Shown piece by piece: positions 23,260 to 35,659 of a DNA stretch of 64,000 nucleotides (within the stretch, counting starts at the first letter, position 1; every line of letters begins with the position of its first letter). The notes under the pieces are model-generated. The model worked only from the letters and a program-made list of their open reading frames with translations, was not told the DNA's origin and searched no databases. The stretch comes from Siphonodentalium dalli (Eukaryota; Mollusca; Scaphopoda; Gadilida; Siphonodentaliidae): assembly GCA_032622095.1 (NCBI GenBank), contig CP136069.1, positions 36,244,194 through 36,308,193 of the forward strand, written 5' to 3'. A program made the translations under genes and the position numbers.

Positions 23260-25390
23260 GGCAGTAGCCTCTATACGGACGCCTGTGGCGCATAAGATAC
23301 TATGGGTGGCGGGATGGGGTGGTGGGTGGGATATAATTAGACTACTTATTTATGTGGGCAGTAGCCTCTATACGGGCGCCTGTGGCGCATAAGATACTAT
23401 GGGTGGCGGGATGGGGTGGTGGTGGGATATAATTAGACTACTTATTTATGTGGGCAGTAGCCTCTATACGGGCGCCTGTGGCGCATAAGATACTATGGGT
23501 GGCGGGATGGGGTGGTGGGTGGGATATCATTAGACTACTTATTTATGTGGGCAGTAGCCTCTATACGGGCGCCTGTGGCGCATAAGATACTATGGGTGGC
23601 GGGATGGGGTGGTGGGTGGGATATCATTAGACTACTTATTTATGTGGGCAGTAGCCTCTACACGGGTGCCTGTGGCGCATAAGATACTATGGGTGGCGGG
23701 ATGGGGTGGTTGGTGGGATATAATTAGACTACTTATTTATGTGGGCAGTAGCCTCTATACGGGTGCCTGTGACGCATAAGATACTATGGGTGGCGGGATG
23801 GGGTGGTGGGTGGGATATCATTAGACTACTTATTTATGTGGGCAGTAGCCTCTACACGGGTGCCTGTGGCGCATAAGATACTATGGGTGGCGGGATGGGG
23901 TGGTGGGTGGGATATAATTAGACTACTTATTTATGTGGGCAGTAGCCTCTATACGGGTGCCTGTGACGCATAAGATACTATGGGTGGCGGGATGGGGTGG
24001 TGGGTTATATATCATTAGACTACTTATTTATGTGAGCAGTAGCCTCTATACGGCGCCTGTGGCGCATAAGATACTATGGGTGGCGGCATGGGGTGGTGGG
24101 TGGGATATAATTAGACTACTTATTTATGTGGGCAGTAGCCTCTATAAGGGCGCCTGCGGCGCATAAGATACTATGGGTGACGGGATGGCGTGGTGGGTGG
24201 GATATCATTAGACTACTTATTTTTGTGGGCAGTAGCCTCTATAAGGGCGCCTGTGGCGCATAAGATACTATGGGTGGCGGGATGGGGTGGTGGGTGGGAT
24301 ATAATTAGACTACTTATTTATGTGGGCAGTAGCCTCTATACGGGCGCCTGTTGCGCATAAGATACTATGGGTGGCGGGATGGGGTGGTGGGTGGGATATA
24401 ATTAGACTACTTATTTATGTGGGCAGTAGCCTCTATACGGGCGCCTGTGGCGCATAAGATACTATGGGTGGCGGGATGGGGTGGTGGTGGGATATAATTA
24501 GACTACTTATTTATGTGGGCAGTAGCCTCTATACGGGCGCCTGTGGCGCATAAGATACTATGGGTGGCGGGATGGGGTGGTGGGTGGGATATCATTAGAC
24601 TACTTATTTATGTGGGCAGTAGCCTCTATACGGGCGCCTGTGGCGCATAAGATACTATGGGTGGCGGGATGGGGTGGTGGGTGGGATATCATTAGACTAC
24701 TTATTTATGTGGGCAGTAGCCTCTACACGGGTGCCTGTGGCGCATAAGATACTATGGGTGGCGGGATGGGGTGGTTGGTGGGATATAATTAGACTACTTA
24801 TTTATGTGGGCAGTAGCCTCTATACGGGTGCCTGTGACGCATAAGATACTATGGGTGGCGGGATGGGGTGGTGGGTGGGATATCATTAGACTACTTATTT
24901 ATGTGGGCAGTAGCCTCTACACGGGTGCCTGTGGCGCATAAGATACTATGGGTGGCGGGATGGGGTGGTGGGTGGGATATAATTAGACTACTTATTTATG
25001 TGGGCAGTAGCCTCTATACGGGTGCCTGTGACGCATAAGATACTATGGGTGGCGGGATGGGGTGGTGGGTTATATATCATTAGACTACTTATTTATGTGA
25101 GCAGTAGCCTCTATACGGCGCCTGTGGCGCATAAGATACTATGGGTGGCGGCATGGGGTGGTGGGTGGGATATAATTAGACTACTTATTTATGTGGGCAG
25201 TAGCCTCTATAAGGGCGCCTGCGGCGCATAAGATACTATGGGTGACGGGATGGCGTGGTGGGTGGGATATCATTAGACTACTTATTTTTGTGGGCAGTAG
25301 CCTCTATAAGGGCGCCTGTGGCGCATAAGATACTATGGGTGGCGGGATGGGGTGGTGGGTGGGATATAATTAGACTACTTATTTATGTGG
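23260..25390. repeat. 1,065-bp tandem segmental duplication inside the 97-bp array
   Basis: Diagnostic unit variants (GGTTGGTGGGAT, GCCTGTGACGC, the TTATATATC unit, GTGACGGGATGGCGTGG, ATTTTTGTGGGC) recur in the same order 1,065 bp apart. Identical frames start at 23933 and 24998. The length is close to eleven units. Confidence 0.9.
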
Positions 25391-26339
25391 GCAGTAGCCT
25401 CTATACGGGCGCCTGTTGCGCATAAGATACTATGGGTGGCGCTATGGGGTGGTGGGTTGGATATAATTAGACTACTTATTTATGTGGGCAGTAGCCTCTA
25501 TACGGGCGCCTGTGGCGCATAAGATACTATGGGGGCGGGATGGGGTGGTGGGTGGGATATCATTATACTACTTATTTATGTTGGCAGTAGCCTCTATACG
25601 GGCGCCTGTGGCGCATAAGATACTATGGGTGGCGGGATGGGGTGGTGGGTGGGATATCATTATACTACTTATTTATGTGGGCAGTAGCCTCTATACGGGC
25701 GCCGGTGGCGCATAATATAATATGGGTGGCGGGATGGGGTGGTGTGTGGGATATCATTATACTACTTATTTATGTGGGCAGTAGCCTCTATACGGGCGCC
25801 TGTGTTGCATAATATACTATGGGTGGCGGGATGGGGTGGTGGGTGGGATATAATTAGACTACTTATTTATGTGGGCAGTAGCCTATATACGGGCGCCTGT
25901 GGCGCATAAGATAATATGGGTGGCGGGATGGGGTGGTGGGTGGGATATAATTAGACTACTTATTTATGTGGGCAGTAGCCTATATACGGGCGCCTGCGGC
26001 GCATAAGATACTATGGGTGGCGGGATGGGGTGGTGGGTGGGATATAATTAGACTACTTATTTATGTGGGCAGTAGCCTATATACGGGCGCCTGTGGCGCA
26101 TAAGATAATATGGGTGGCGGGATGGGGTGGTGGGTGGGATATAATTAGACTACTTATTTATGTGGGCAGTAGCCTATATACGGGCGCCTGCGGCGCATAA
26201 GATACTATGGGTGGCGGGATGGGGTTGTGGGTGGGATATAATTAGACTACTTATTTATGTGGGCAGTAGCCTCTATACGGGCGCCTGTGGCGCATAAGAT
26301 ACTATGGGTGGCGGGATGGGGCGGTGGGTGCGATATAAT

Positions 26340-26931
26340 TACACTTCTTGTTGTTTGTGGAGCTTGAATATGAATATGAATCTTTCGGCTCTTGTATTAT
26401 TATCTTTTCTGTCAGTCACTTTTTCACAGGAATGACGTAAACGTGCAAAGGGGTAATTCGGTTGAATTTCACCTGGCCGCGCAATTTCACGTTTTTGCGC
26501 ATTCAAAATGAAACTTAAATTCTGCATGTTTCGGTTTATTGAACTAGTTCTCAAGAAATTCTTGAGACAATTGTGTGTTTTAAACTGTATTGGTAAGTGC
26601 ATTATCACATTTTTTATCAGAGTTATCTTGGATTATATTTACTTCTCATGAAGGGACTTTGAATACCTGAACAGTTTGTGATACAGTTATGTATATGTAT
26701 GCTACACGTTATTTTGTGAACAATAATAGAAAGTGCGTGTCTTGTCGTTGACTACGCAAATATAGTGCCAAATGGATTCGGAATAGTTCACCATTCGCGT
26801 CGTGAACTATACCCACCCAGTCGGGCACTCTACCCGAGTAACCGACTACAAGTCATGCTGTATTTAATGAATAACGGATGGGACAGTCGATTTAGTAAGA
26901 AAGGATTAACGCTAATTTGTTCTGTCCACAG
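26340..26931. other. Unrecognised flank between satellite and lectin-like exon
   Basis: An 89-codon minus-strand frame (26608-26339) has no recognisable motif. A short hairpin (GTTCAC...GTGAAC, ~26,787) and neighbouring short inverted repeats do not form a tRNA cloverleaf. Confidence 0.45.
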
Positions 26932-27152
26932 ACCACTACTTCATCCAAGGAGACGACCTCGGGCATGATGATACAATCACCGATGACGCAGGAAACATGA
27001 TGATGTATTTTGACTGGTACACAGATGAACCTGATGCGGGGTGGACAGATTGTCTTGCATTTTCGTGGCAGAATAACACATGGAAGCACGACGCATTTGT
27101 GTGTGAATGGATACTCACATTTATGAGTATCTGCCAAATAACTGCGCCATAG
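26932..27152 (+). pseudogene. C-type-lectin-like domain exon, probably broken
   Basis: A pyrimidine-rich tract ending in CAG at 26,929-26,931 looks like a 3' splice site. From there one frame reads HYFIQGDDLGHDD, then YFDWYTDEPDAGWTDCLAF, then WQNNTWKHDAFVCEW, ending at TAG 27150-27152. The order G-x-x-D-L-G-H, W-Y-x-x-EPD (27027-27035), D-C, N-x-T-W and FVCE (27099-27107) matches the second half of a C-type lectin fold. EPD stands where sugar-binding members often have EPN. The cysteine normally between the W-N-D region and FVCE is missing and the spacing is short, suggesting a small deletion. Sequence beyond the stop continues coding-like in other frames (LPNNCAIEQFDEFHPDPG; GYPKCEEYHVDPGRM to ~27,350), pointing to frameshifts. 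Upstream exons with the first half of the fold were not found. It could instead be a divergent real exon with a different 3' boundary. Confidence 0.6.
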
Positions 27153-27360
27153 AGCAATTTGACGAGTTCCATCCGGACCCAGGAGAGTCCTAGATGGCAC
27201 ATTCCATGGGCGTGGCTACAGGGTCTCCGTTGGGCTGTTGGTCGTTTTTGGAGGTCCAGCTGCACTAAAACGTGAAGCAGACCAAGGCTACCCGAAATGT
27301 GAGGAATACCACGTGGACCCTGGTAGAATGATCAAACTGGTATCTCCAACTTTGCAAATA
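27153..27360 (+). pseudogene. Possible frameshifted continuation of the lectin-like gene
   Basis: After the stop, another frame gives NNCAIEQFDEFHPDPGES* and a third gives PKCEEYHVDPGRMIKL. Both share a C-x(n)-E-F/Y-H-x-DPG pattern, so they may be two decayed copies of a short repeat unit. I do not recognise the family. Confidence 0.35.
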
Positions 27361-30300
27361 TTGGATATGTCCAATTGACACCACCATAATAGTTGAAAAT
27401 CCCAACTGATGGCTATTTCAGTCAGAACAAATTACCAAAAACAAAAAGGAACCTATTCAATTTGTTTTTGTCTGGCAACAACGTGCCATGTGTTGGATTA
27501 GACAACTATTAGAACAAATACAACAAACTTTTGGTCGTAAGTTATAACTAATGATTGTCAGTCATGAAATTCCCAACTACTGCGTTGCAATGGTTTGGAA
27601 GAGACTTCCCCATACACCCATGTCGGCATGCCGCTGTGCCACACCGCTAATTGGCAGAATGATATATGCTCAATCGAGACCCAGAACACATTTTACATGT
27701 ATATTGTCACAGCAATGGTTACGTCGCTACGAATCGGCGGTTTGTTTAATTGGTGTGATGGTGTCAGGACCAGTCTAATCCAAGACATCCTAAATATTTG
27801 CCTACGTTTGTACTCCACGAATGCTAAATAATACTTTGATTCCAAATTAAAATGCTTGGTGTTGCTATCTGATTTATCTGACATTGTTATTGTGAATTGT
27901 ATGTATGTTAAAAATTGGCGCCCACTCAATGTCTCCTGTTTATGAGAGAGAATCGAAGTACATATAAGCGAGACCAGTTCATATTCTCCAATACCGTTGT
28001 CTTTAAACAGTGGTTGTGTTATATAATAATTCATCCAAATAGACAAAGAAAAATTGAAACCATCGAAAAGAAATACTGAGCAGACAGTTGCAACAAAACC
28101 CGGTAACTTTGACGATTGTACCATCACAATCAACAATAAACTTTGCACCAGAAAAGGACTAACTAAGCACACTGGACATAGCTTAATGCATCTAACGCCA
28201 TCATGTGGGTTACTCAGTCCACGATTAACTCAAAACAATCAAATAGCATTACTAAAGATGACATAATAATAAAAAAATATATAACCAAGTTGTATGAAGA
28301 CAACATATGATACTAACTTTCAAGAGACAACAGACGAACGAAGAGTAGCAATGCATGATATGGGAATAAGCATTGATAATTTTGACAAAAACTGCGAAAA
28401 CATCAAGCTCTAGAAGTTATAGCTAGACGCCAGGGTGATCACATCAAGCATATCGGAGGATAATGTATATTAGCACATGTACATAAAATACTAATGATTT
28501 AATGCAACACGATAGATATAACAGCATCCGAGTTTATGTGGTAGACGACCGGCAGAATGAAAATCAGAGGAGATTGCATAAAAGCTGATAAGAGCACCGA
28601 ACAATACACTTGAAGTGGAATTAAACAGTAAGAACCAAAGTATAGCACATAGTCTTGGACATTATTATGTGGGGCAAAGTAAATCGAGAGGAATTAGTGT
28701 GTAACTGTTCGAATGCACAACAATGGCGATGAAGAATGATCTGAAGTCGACTAATTTACATATTGACGACGTCCAAAAAATATGCCTCAGTATATGCCTC
28801 AATTGGGGAGGGTGTAGTATGTGAAATATTGTGATGAAAGTATGAGAAACAATAGAATTAAATCTCTTTTTGATATTTGAATGTATAGAACATTTCCTTA
28901 CACACTGATAATGTGCATATATATACCGTTTTGGTTAAAACAGACACGACAGCTATGCAATACTAAGTCTGGAATATTTGGGGGGATTTCCCATTGCCAT
29001 CATCATAATTACGTCAGTCTCACAAAATCACAACATCTGTCAGCAAAGCGATGTATCCCGATCGAATGCGATTGCTGGAGTGCCTTTACAGTGGTAGATT
29101 CGACACATTGCTAAACTAGCGCTTACATATTGTTTGCCACACTGTTATACTGCATGCATTGAATGCAGAAATATTTTTTAGTGACGCAGAGCTGCTGATG
29201 GTAATTGATATCCCCCAAATGCTCCAGACTCAGTACCGCATAGTTGTCGAGTCCGTGTTCATATATAGAGAATATCTACATTATTTGTTTGAATACCAAA
29301 ATATATCATCAGTGTCTGGAAAGAAATATTGACCTTTCATGAGCGGCTGGAAGCCCCGAGTGAAAATGCGATAGTTCATTCCAAACAGGAATGAGATGTT
29401 TCTGGTATTCACACAAAAACTGTAGGTATTCTTTTTTATTATATGTGCCTTATACATTATTAAAGTTGCTAAATAATGCAGGAGTTTCATTTATAATAGC
29501 ACAACAAATTTAAGTGATGACGCCATAACGTCGTTAGACAAGCTACAGTGAAATAGCAAAAATCTAAAACGAAATAACAAAACGCGATTTCACTGTAACT
29601 TCTAAGAGATACATACTATTTACGTTTCGGCTATGTTCCCCTATTTAAAGGCAAGCATATAATAAAACAATATGTTATAAATATATAAATATGTGTGTAT
29701 CTACATGTATGTATGTGTTATTTTGAAAGACTGTGGAGTGTATTGCAGTCACGCATATATCACACGAGACGGCTGCTATAAACAGCAGTAGAACCATATG
29801 TATCCAAAAGCAAACGGGTTCTAGTCACTCCGGCTACCCTTCATGTATACTTTGAAATTTGGTGAGCGATCTTGTTTAGTGTCTTCAAAAAAATGTATTG
29901 CATAGTTGACATTCTGAAATTTAATCACATGTGTTACGTAATTGGAATCAGTTTTCATTTATAGAAAGGGTTCCTTATTACCCCTTTCTGTAAATTCATT
30001 TAATATGTTGATTGCAAGCTATTCTATTTATATCAAAGAAAAGACATCTCCTTTGAAATTCAATTCAAGAGAGATAACTCTATTGACTTCAACCAGACCA
30101 TTGGAGTAGGCAATAGAGTTATTCCCCTTGAATTGCCATGCTCAGCCATTTGTGCTTAACACTCTTGACGCGGTTTCGTTCTTTGAAACGCAAGTTAATA
30201 TTGCTGGATGGTTGGTTACTTGGTTGATGAACAGATACAACTTATTTTAAAGCGTATTTAATAGTACTTCCAGCAGTTGCTTACATAATCAAAATATGAC

Positions 30301-32848
30301 ATTACCATATATCATATTAGTCTTGTAAGTAGTGTAGCTGTGGGAAACCATTGTCAACATTACAACCAATGGATGGACTGTTTCAAAAGTAATCTTTCAA
30401 AACAAATTACAAACAAATCTAAACTGATATGGAATAAGTTTCGATATCCTTTTTATCTCGGATTGTGCCCAATGTAAGGAGGATGAATGGGTTGCAAAAC
30501 TATTAGTATTTGAAAAAAACTTTAAAAATTGTAATGAGAAGTTAAATTTATTGCTGGACAATTTTCATTCATTCACCGTATTTAATGTGTGAAAGTACAT
30601 TTACCTATATGTCCACACTAAAACATGATTGATCATTATTAATTTGTCCAATGGCTTAATTTTATGAGATGTCTTGGTTTATTTGTGCAAGTGTTGTAAA
30701 TGACCATTACCTACTACTGTCCTATAATTATGACAGAATCCTCCCATGCTGGGCATTTACAGTGAGAGCCTGAAGTGCCATGTTCAATTAAGTGTTATAT
30801 ATTCGGCTGAGCAAGGTTAATGAGGCGTAGTCGGGACAATGCATGAATATTCTAGATCACTGAAGTTGGGAACCACTTTATGAAACAGCCATTGAGCATT
30901 GGCCGGGTGAGGCAATAGTATTAGTATTTATATTCTCCTACTGACAATTAGGTATTTATGCCATACTATTCTGAAGGCATATAATAAGTCAAGGTTGTAC
31001 ATAACTATTTTGCCACTTGAAATGAGCATCAACTTTATCTTTGTCATAGACTGAAATTTATCAACCATAGTATTTATGCTAAGAAGTTCAGTTCATGGCC
31101 TTCATATTACTTAAATACAAATATTTCTATGGGCTCAGCATGTCACTTATGCTAAGTAACTTCTCCATATTTAAATGCAGATTTGTCTTATTTAACACAA
31201 ATAGTCTGTGTGAATTTTTTCCTGTGTGGTCCGTAGACTTCGTGGAAATGATTATTAAGGTTAAACACTAAAATGATTAATAGTACAGATAACCTTTTTT
31301 TATTACATTTTATTATACTGGGGCCTGTGTGGGGTGGAATTTACTAAGTACAGTCGAGGTGTGATATATGGTTGTGCCCAAATGTTTCACATTGAGTGGA
31401 AATAGGAAATAACTTTGTCCCTGTTTATGTGACGTAATCAATATCATATTTAATTTTCCATACTTTTCTATTGGCAAGTAGCAAATGCCAATGTTTCTCA
31501 TACTTTAAATATTCATATATTTAAATAAATTATCATATCTAAAGTAGCTAAATTTAACGTCTCTTTTTATAACTCATTTATCTGTTAAATTGTAATGTAT
31601 CTGATTCCTATTCTCAGTCAAACATTTGAACACCAACAAGAAATGTTTATTAAGTACAAATGTAAGAATACAAATTTTATGCAACTTATGTGGTGAAATA
31701 TTTAGGGAGGTTCTCATATCTCAAGTTCTATTTTCAATTTATTCTAATCAGTTTAATTAGCTTTATTTTCTAAGTTCTTATTATTTATATCTTATTAGCT
31801 ATATTTAAGTACATGTTTCACTTAATTAAATTAAATACTTTCTCCTTTAATATTTCAACCATCTAAATTCACATTCAATTAACCCCAAAAATCACTTATT
31901 TCACACATTCAACATCCTGACTGTAAATCATAAATTTTGCCAAATTATTCACCTATAAATTGTCAAATTTGATAAACTTGTTGAACTAATATTATGTAAC
32001 ATTACAGTTATTCCATTTCCATCTACGGCTGTAATAGGCCAGCCTAAACAAGGTGTGTTGGTGTCAGATCTGTTTTACATTGGCTATACCACAAAGCTTT
32101 CCTGACTTATGTATTGCTCATGTGATCTGATCATTCTATTTCATATGGTTTCTCAGATATCAGTGTCGTAAATGGTCATAAATTGCACCAGGCGATTGGA
32201 ATCAATTATAATTCATCTTACTTCACAGACCTCTTAGAGATCAAGATTACATAGTTGTGTATAGACCACGTGAGCGTTACAGTATAAACAACTCAGTATT
32301 AGTCAGTTTAAAATTAAGATAGTAATAATTTAATGCCTCCTGTCGTTAAGGGCAGAACCTAAATTAATCACAACATTACGACAATGAAATTAAGAGACAT
32401 GTGTACCCTGAGAACGCTTGTTTTCTTCCTATCGGGTCTCGGACAACCACCTCTCCAACTTCAAATGAAAGGTCAATCATTTAAGCGTAATGGAATCACC
32501 AGGAATGTACAAATCACAAAACATTAGCTAATTGAACTAGTCAAATGATGTACAGCATAAGTTATCAGCACCAGTATAAATTTGTAACTATATGAATATG
32601 CAGTTAATGGCATTCTCTGACGCCGTGACTGTCACCAGCTAAATGGCCACCAGCCAAATGGTCATCCATAATCTGTTTTCATTATATCAGTTTCCATCGG
32701 CAATCTGTTCCAACAACCAATTACAAGTACCTGATCGACACGCCGACAAAATACAGGTAACGCGGGAAATGGCTGAAACACATCCTCGCTCAAATACGCA
32801 CATGATTTACCTATAATGTGAAATAGATACAAAATGTGATTATTTCAT
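27361..32848. other. Long stretch without a recognisable gene
   Basis: AT-rich, especially 30,400-32,000. The longest open frame (28172-27693, minus, 159 codons) starts with a hydrophobic stretch but has no recognisable domain and looks compositional. Plus-strand scraps near 28,290-28,410 and 28,600-28,800 read coding-like for 30-40 codons without a family match. No tandem array, RNA gene or TIR element was recognised. Confidence 0.45.
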
Positions 32849-32950
32849 TCTGAAAAAAGCAGATAAAGGACTCATCTCCGTTATTTCGTTTTATGGCGCG
32901 GGCCGCAGTGAAAACACATGATAAAGAGCGTACATTTGTGAAGTCGTGAG
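32849..32950 (+). repeat. Dispersed ~100-bp repeat, copy 1
   Basis: The segment containing AAGCAGATAAAGGACTCAT, GTTATTTCGTTTTATGGCG and AAAGAGCGTACAT is closely similar to 39,318-39,415 in the same orientation. It may be part of a longer interspersed element. Confidence 0.85.
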
Positions 32951-33019
32951 TTGGGTTATTGCATCATTGTCCGCACACAATCTGATTAGAATCGCCTCAT
33001 TGCGAGTCGATAATGTGAC

Positions 33020-33130
33020 TAAACGCTCTCATTTTCAGTACAATATCGACTCGTTAATTTGTCATCCGTTGGAGATAGTAGAGCATTATAAATACTTGGG
33101 GACGACGCTAAAGAAAGAATTATGCGATGT
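33020..33130 (+). pseudogene. Short reverse-transcriptase scrap
   Basis: The frame reads HFQYNIDSLICHPLEIVEHY followed by KYLGTTLKKEL. A [V/I]-x-x-YKYLG[T/V]xL box follows the catalytic core in many LINE reverse transcriptases. Only about 35 codons are recognisable. Confidence 0.6.
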
Positions 33131-33169
33131 AAGGACACACAGAAAGCGATGTATACGCACAATGTAGCG

Positions 33170-33840
33170 TAACTAAGGACTACCCATCTGTTCAAATGTT
33201 ATATTTATTGTATTGTGATTTTTAGTAATGTTTAGTTAACTGTTTAGTAATTAATATACATAAACTTTTATTCTCGTATGAAATATTCGCATTTCTTTCC
33301 TATTTCGCACAATATATTATCAAATAAATTGTGTCATTTCACTCGATTTTGATCTTATCAAAGTACACGTTAGTATGTTCTAGTAAATGAAGTTCATAAT
33401 CTGCATATTCATCCAATTGTTATTCATTTGTTACTAATATTTCATCATATTAACGTGTTTATTTGCAACGTATTTTACTCATAATTCCATTCATGTTTTA
33501 AATGTGCAAGTTTTGCCACCTAACTTCCGGTGCGATTCTCACGCGGTTACTGGGGTACGGCGTCTTTGGTTCCTAAAGATCAGGTGGGATTTCGGGTTGC
33601 TTTTCGGATTGCTTTTGTGGTGCATGCATCATGGGAAAGGGTCGTATTGATATATACAGAAATCCAACCCCAGCTCGTTCGGCACTCCAACGGAATTTGT
33701 CTTTGTAGACACGTCATTTCAGAACATTTGTCAGTGTTTAAACTTACTTCTGCTGGCGTTTTGGTCATACATTGGCCTTTAATAGACTTAGTTACTTTAG
33801 TGGCATTTTAGCCCATTTTCACCTGAAATAGACACAAGAA
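33170..33840. other. Unrecognised DNA
   Basis: A 93-codon plus frame at 33,530 has no recognisable motif. Confidence 0.45.
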
Positions 33841-34165
33841 AGGCTTCGGTGACATATTATTTCTGGAATCATTCTGTGGAAACTTGAATATCATTCTAAT
33901 AAATAATGTTTGTAACATTGCGTCTGTGCTTATTTGGAAATACTCTGTGGGCCAGTTTTGATACTAAGTCCTACGGGAGTTTGTGGGCTACACATATCTA
34001 GGGATCAAGCTAACTTGAAAACACAGACTCAAGAACAGATTTCAAAGGTACGAATCAAGATCCAAATATTCACAGATACATTCGCTGTAGCAATTAGGTT
34101 CGGGGAAAGATATTATCCACGCTACACGGAACGTATTATTACAAGACCCCCAACCCACGTTATAC
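33841..34165 (+). other. Possible right part of an LTR
   Basis: This lies immediately upstream of a primer-site-like sequence. It contains AATAAA-type signals (~33,898) followed by a GT/T-rich stretch, as in an LTR. No second LTR copy was found in the window, so the boundaries are guesses. Confidence 0.3.
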
Positions 34166-34181
34166 TGGTGGCAGCGTTGGG
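34166..34181 (+). promoter_or_regulatory. tRNA-Leu-type primer binding site
   Basis: TGGTGGCAGCGTTGGG resembles the primer site used by many Ty3/gypsy elements, complementary to the 3' end of a tRNA ending GCTGCCACCA. It differs by one base from TGGTGGCAGCGGTGGG. Confidence 0.55.
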
Positions 34182-34217
34182 GTCGACGTACACCAGTTAT
34201 CGAGAGAAAAGTAGAAA

Positions 34218-34471
34218 TGGGTACAAAGCTACTGTTTCATAAAATCAGATATGAGAACGATGAAGTAGTCAGTTCCGAATCAGTGAGAGAAAATGAAAGA
34301 TTGATTGGTGACGGTGATAAAACAGTAGAGACACGAGCGCACAAGAAAAGAATTGTATAGTCAGTTAGTGAGAAAATCAATGAATCAGATGGTGCGAGAA
34401 GTCAGATAACGGAAGAGATGGAAGTCAAAATGGAACAAATGTTCATAGAGAAGATTCAATGAGAATGAGTT
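34218..34471 (+). pseudogene. Gag-like open stretch after the primer site, broken
   Basis: An ATG 36 bp after the primer-site-like sequence opens a charged frame. It gives ENDEVVSSESVRENERL and then, past one in-frame TAG, SEKINESDGARSQITEEMEV and MEQMFIEKIQ, ending in TGA. The Glu/Lys-rich, probably coiled-coil composition and the position would suit the start of a gypsy gag. No zinc knuckle or protease motif is visible, so the assignment is positional. A later stretch (~35,155-35,318, FGKSTQEAKIRHFLARFADC) may belong to the same element. Confidence 0.35.
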
Positions 34472-35659
34472 ACAAATCTCGAAAAGTGTCGAGAGTGTTC
34501 AAAAAGCAGTTACAACTTTTCATGAATGCCCTTTCATTGTCCTGAGGTCGCGCAATCACAAATGCAGAGGTAAATGCGAGAAATATCTGTTTCGTAGATA
34601 CGAATTATGAAAGCGAGGGCGATGATGAATGTTCAAGACTGAACGTGTCAGATAATAATGGATATGATGAAATCATAGGGCTGTGAAAGATATCCAAGTG
34701 TAGCCTTAGGGCAAAATGTATCTCGAGTTTAAAGGGTTCAATTGATCCTACGATCGAACAACGCACAACAGACAAATGGCAGATATCATTACATTGATAG
34801 TACGGTGACTAACGAGGCACAGATAACCCAAATTTTGTTTCAGAAACTGAAACTTTCAATGAAAGACGAGTACCCAAAATGAACAGTGGAAAATTGATTC
34901 AAGAAAATGATTACAAATACCTGGAGTCGGACGACGGACAGGGACATGTATCAGTTCATATTATCCACTCCAGAATGTCCATGAACAAAGAATATCCAGA
35001 AAAAGTATTTTTCAGTGTGCAAGAGAATACATATGTGAACCACGATATTAGGCATGACGCGTCAAATAAAAACACATAGAATAGAGAGCATTCGACGTCG
35101 CAGGTTAGCGGCACACTTCATGGCGATGTAGAGACATATCAACTAAATCCAAAATAGAATGACAAACACTGATATTTGTTTCGGTAAAAGCACACAAGAA
35201 GCGAAAATCAGACATTTTCTAGCCAGATTTGCTGACTGCCATATTCCGGAAAACAAGAACAGTAACTCTAGCCAAAATAAGTTAGCCGAGGCTGGCTGGG
35301 AAGCTGAGCGGAGAGAATAGTCAATACGGAGGGATATGGAGTGCACGCATACAGTCAGACAGGTGAATTATAGATGACAGAAATACCAAATCAGCTAGCA
35401 TGCAGAAATTTACCCAACACGATAACCCAAGGAATCTTTGTTCCTCAGATGACACATAACAGCCAAATACATGGGGATACTAGATACCATAACTCTAGTA
35501 ACTGTAGTAACAAGGTACCGATTAACATATGTGAACCTGAAATGTGGCCAACTACATCAGGATACAGTGGGCAAGACAAGATAATCCATGCCGGCTAAGA
35601 TGACAGGTAATATGTCCCAAAATCATTGGGCACAAACATACCAACCTAATCAAGTTCCG

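Larger units (their letters stand above)
21298..26339. repeat. 97-bp G-rich satellite array, right part
   Basis: The array continues in phase from the left part, with about 47 more units. Around 22,500 the sequence GGGATGGGGTGGTGGGT is tandemly expanded inside one unit. Two ~215-bp foreign spacers (22,689 and 23,036) interrupt it. The last units (25,870-26,200) form an alternating dimer of ~194 bp, distinguished by TGTGGCGC/TGCGGCGC and AATATGGG/ACTATGGG. The array stops near 26,339. Confidence 0.96.

Noticed and set aside
11322-25715. Many 60-90-residue open frames (WAVASIRAPVAHKILWV-type) in the 97-bp array
   Set aside because: They repeat with the DNA unit, close when the frame shifts (97 is not a multiple of 3), and have no initiation context. 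They are by-products of the satellite.
10945-26339. Regular repeats considered as a CRISPR array
   Set aside because: Units are contiguous with no variable spacers, and the context is eukaryotic.
26780-26850. Closely spaced short inverted repeats considered as a tRNA
   Set aside because: No acceptor, D or T-loop consensus in a cloverleaf order.
27693-28172. 159-residue minus frame with a hydrophobic start
   Set aside because: No recognisable domain, and composition follows the AT-rich background. Not called as a gene.
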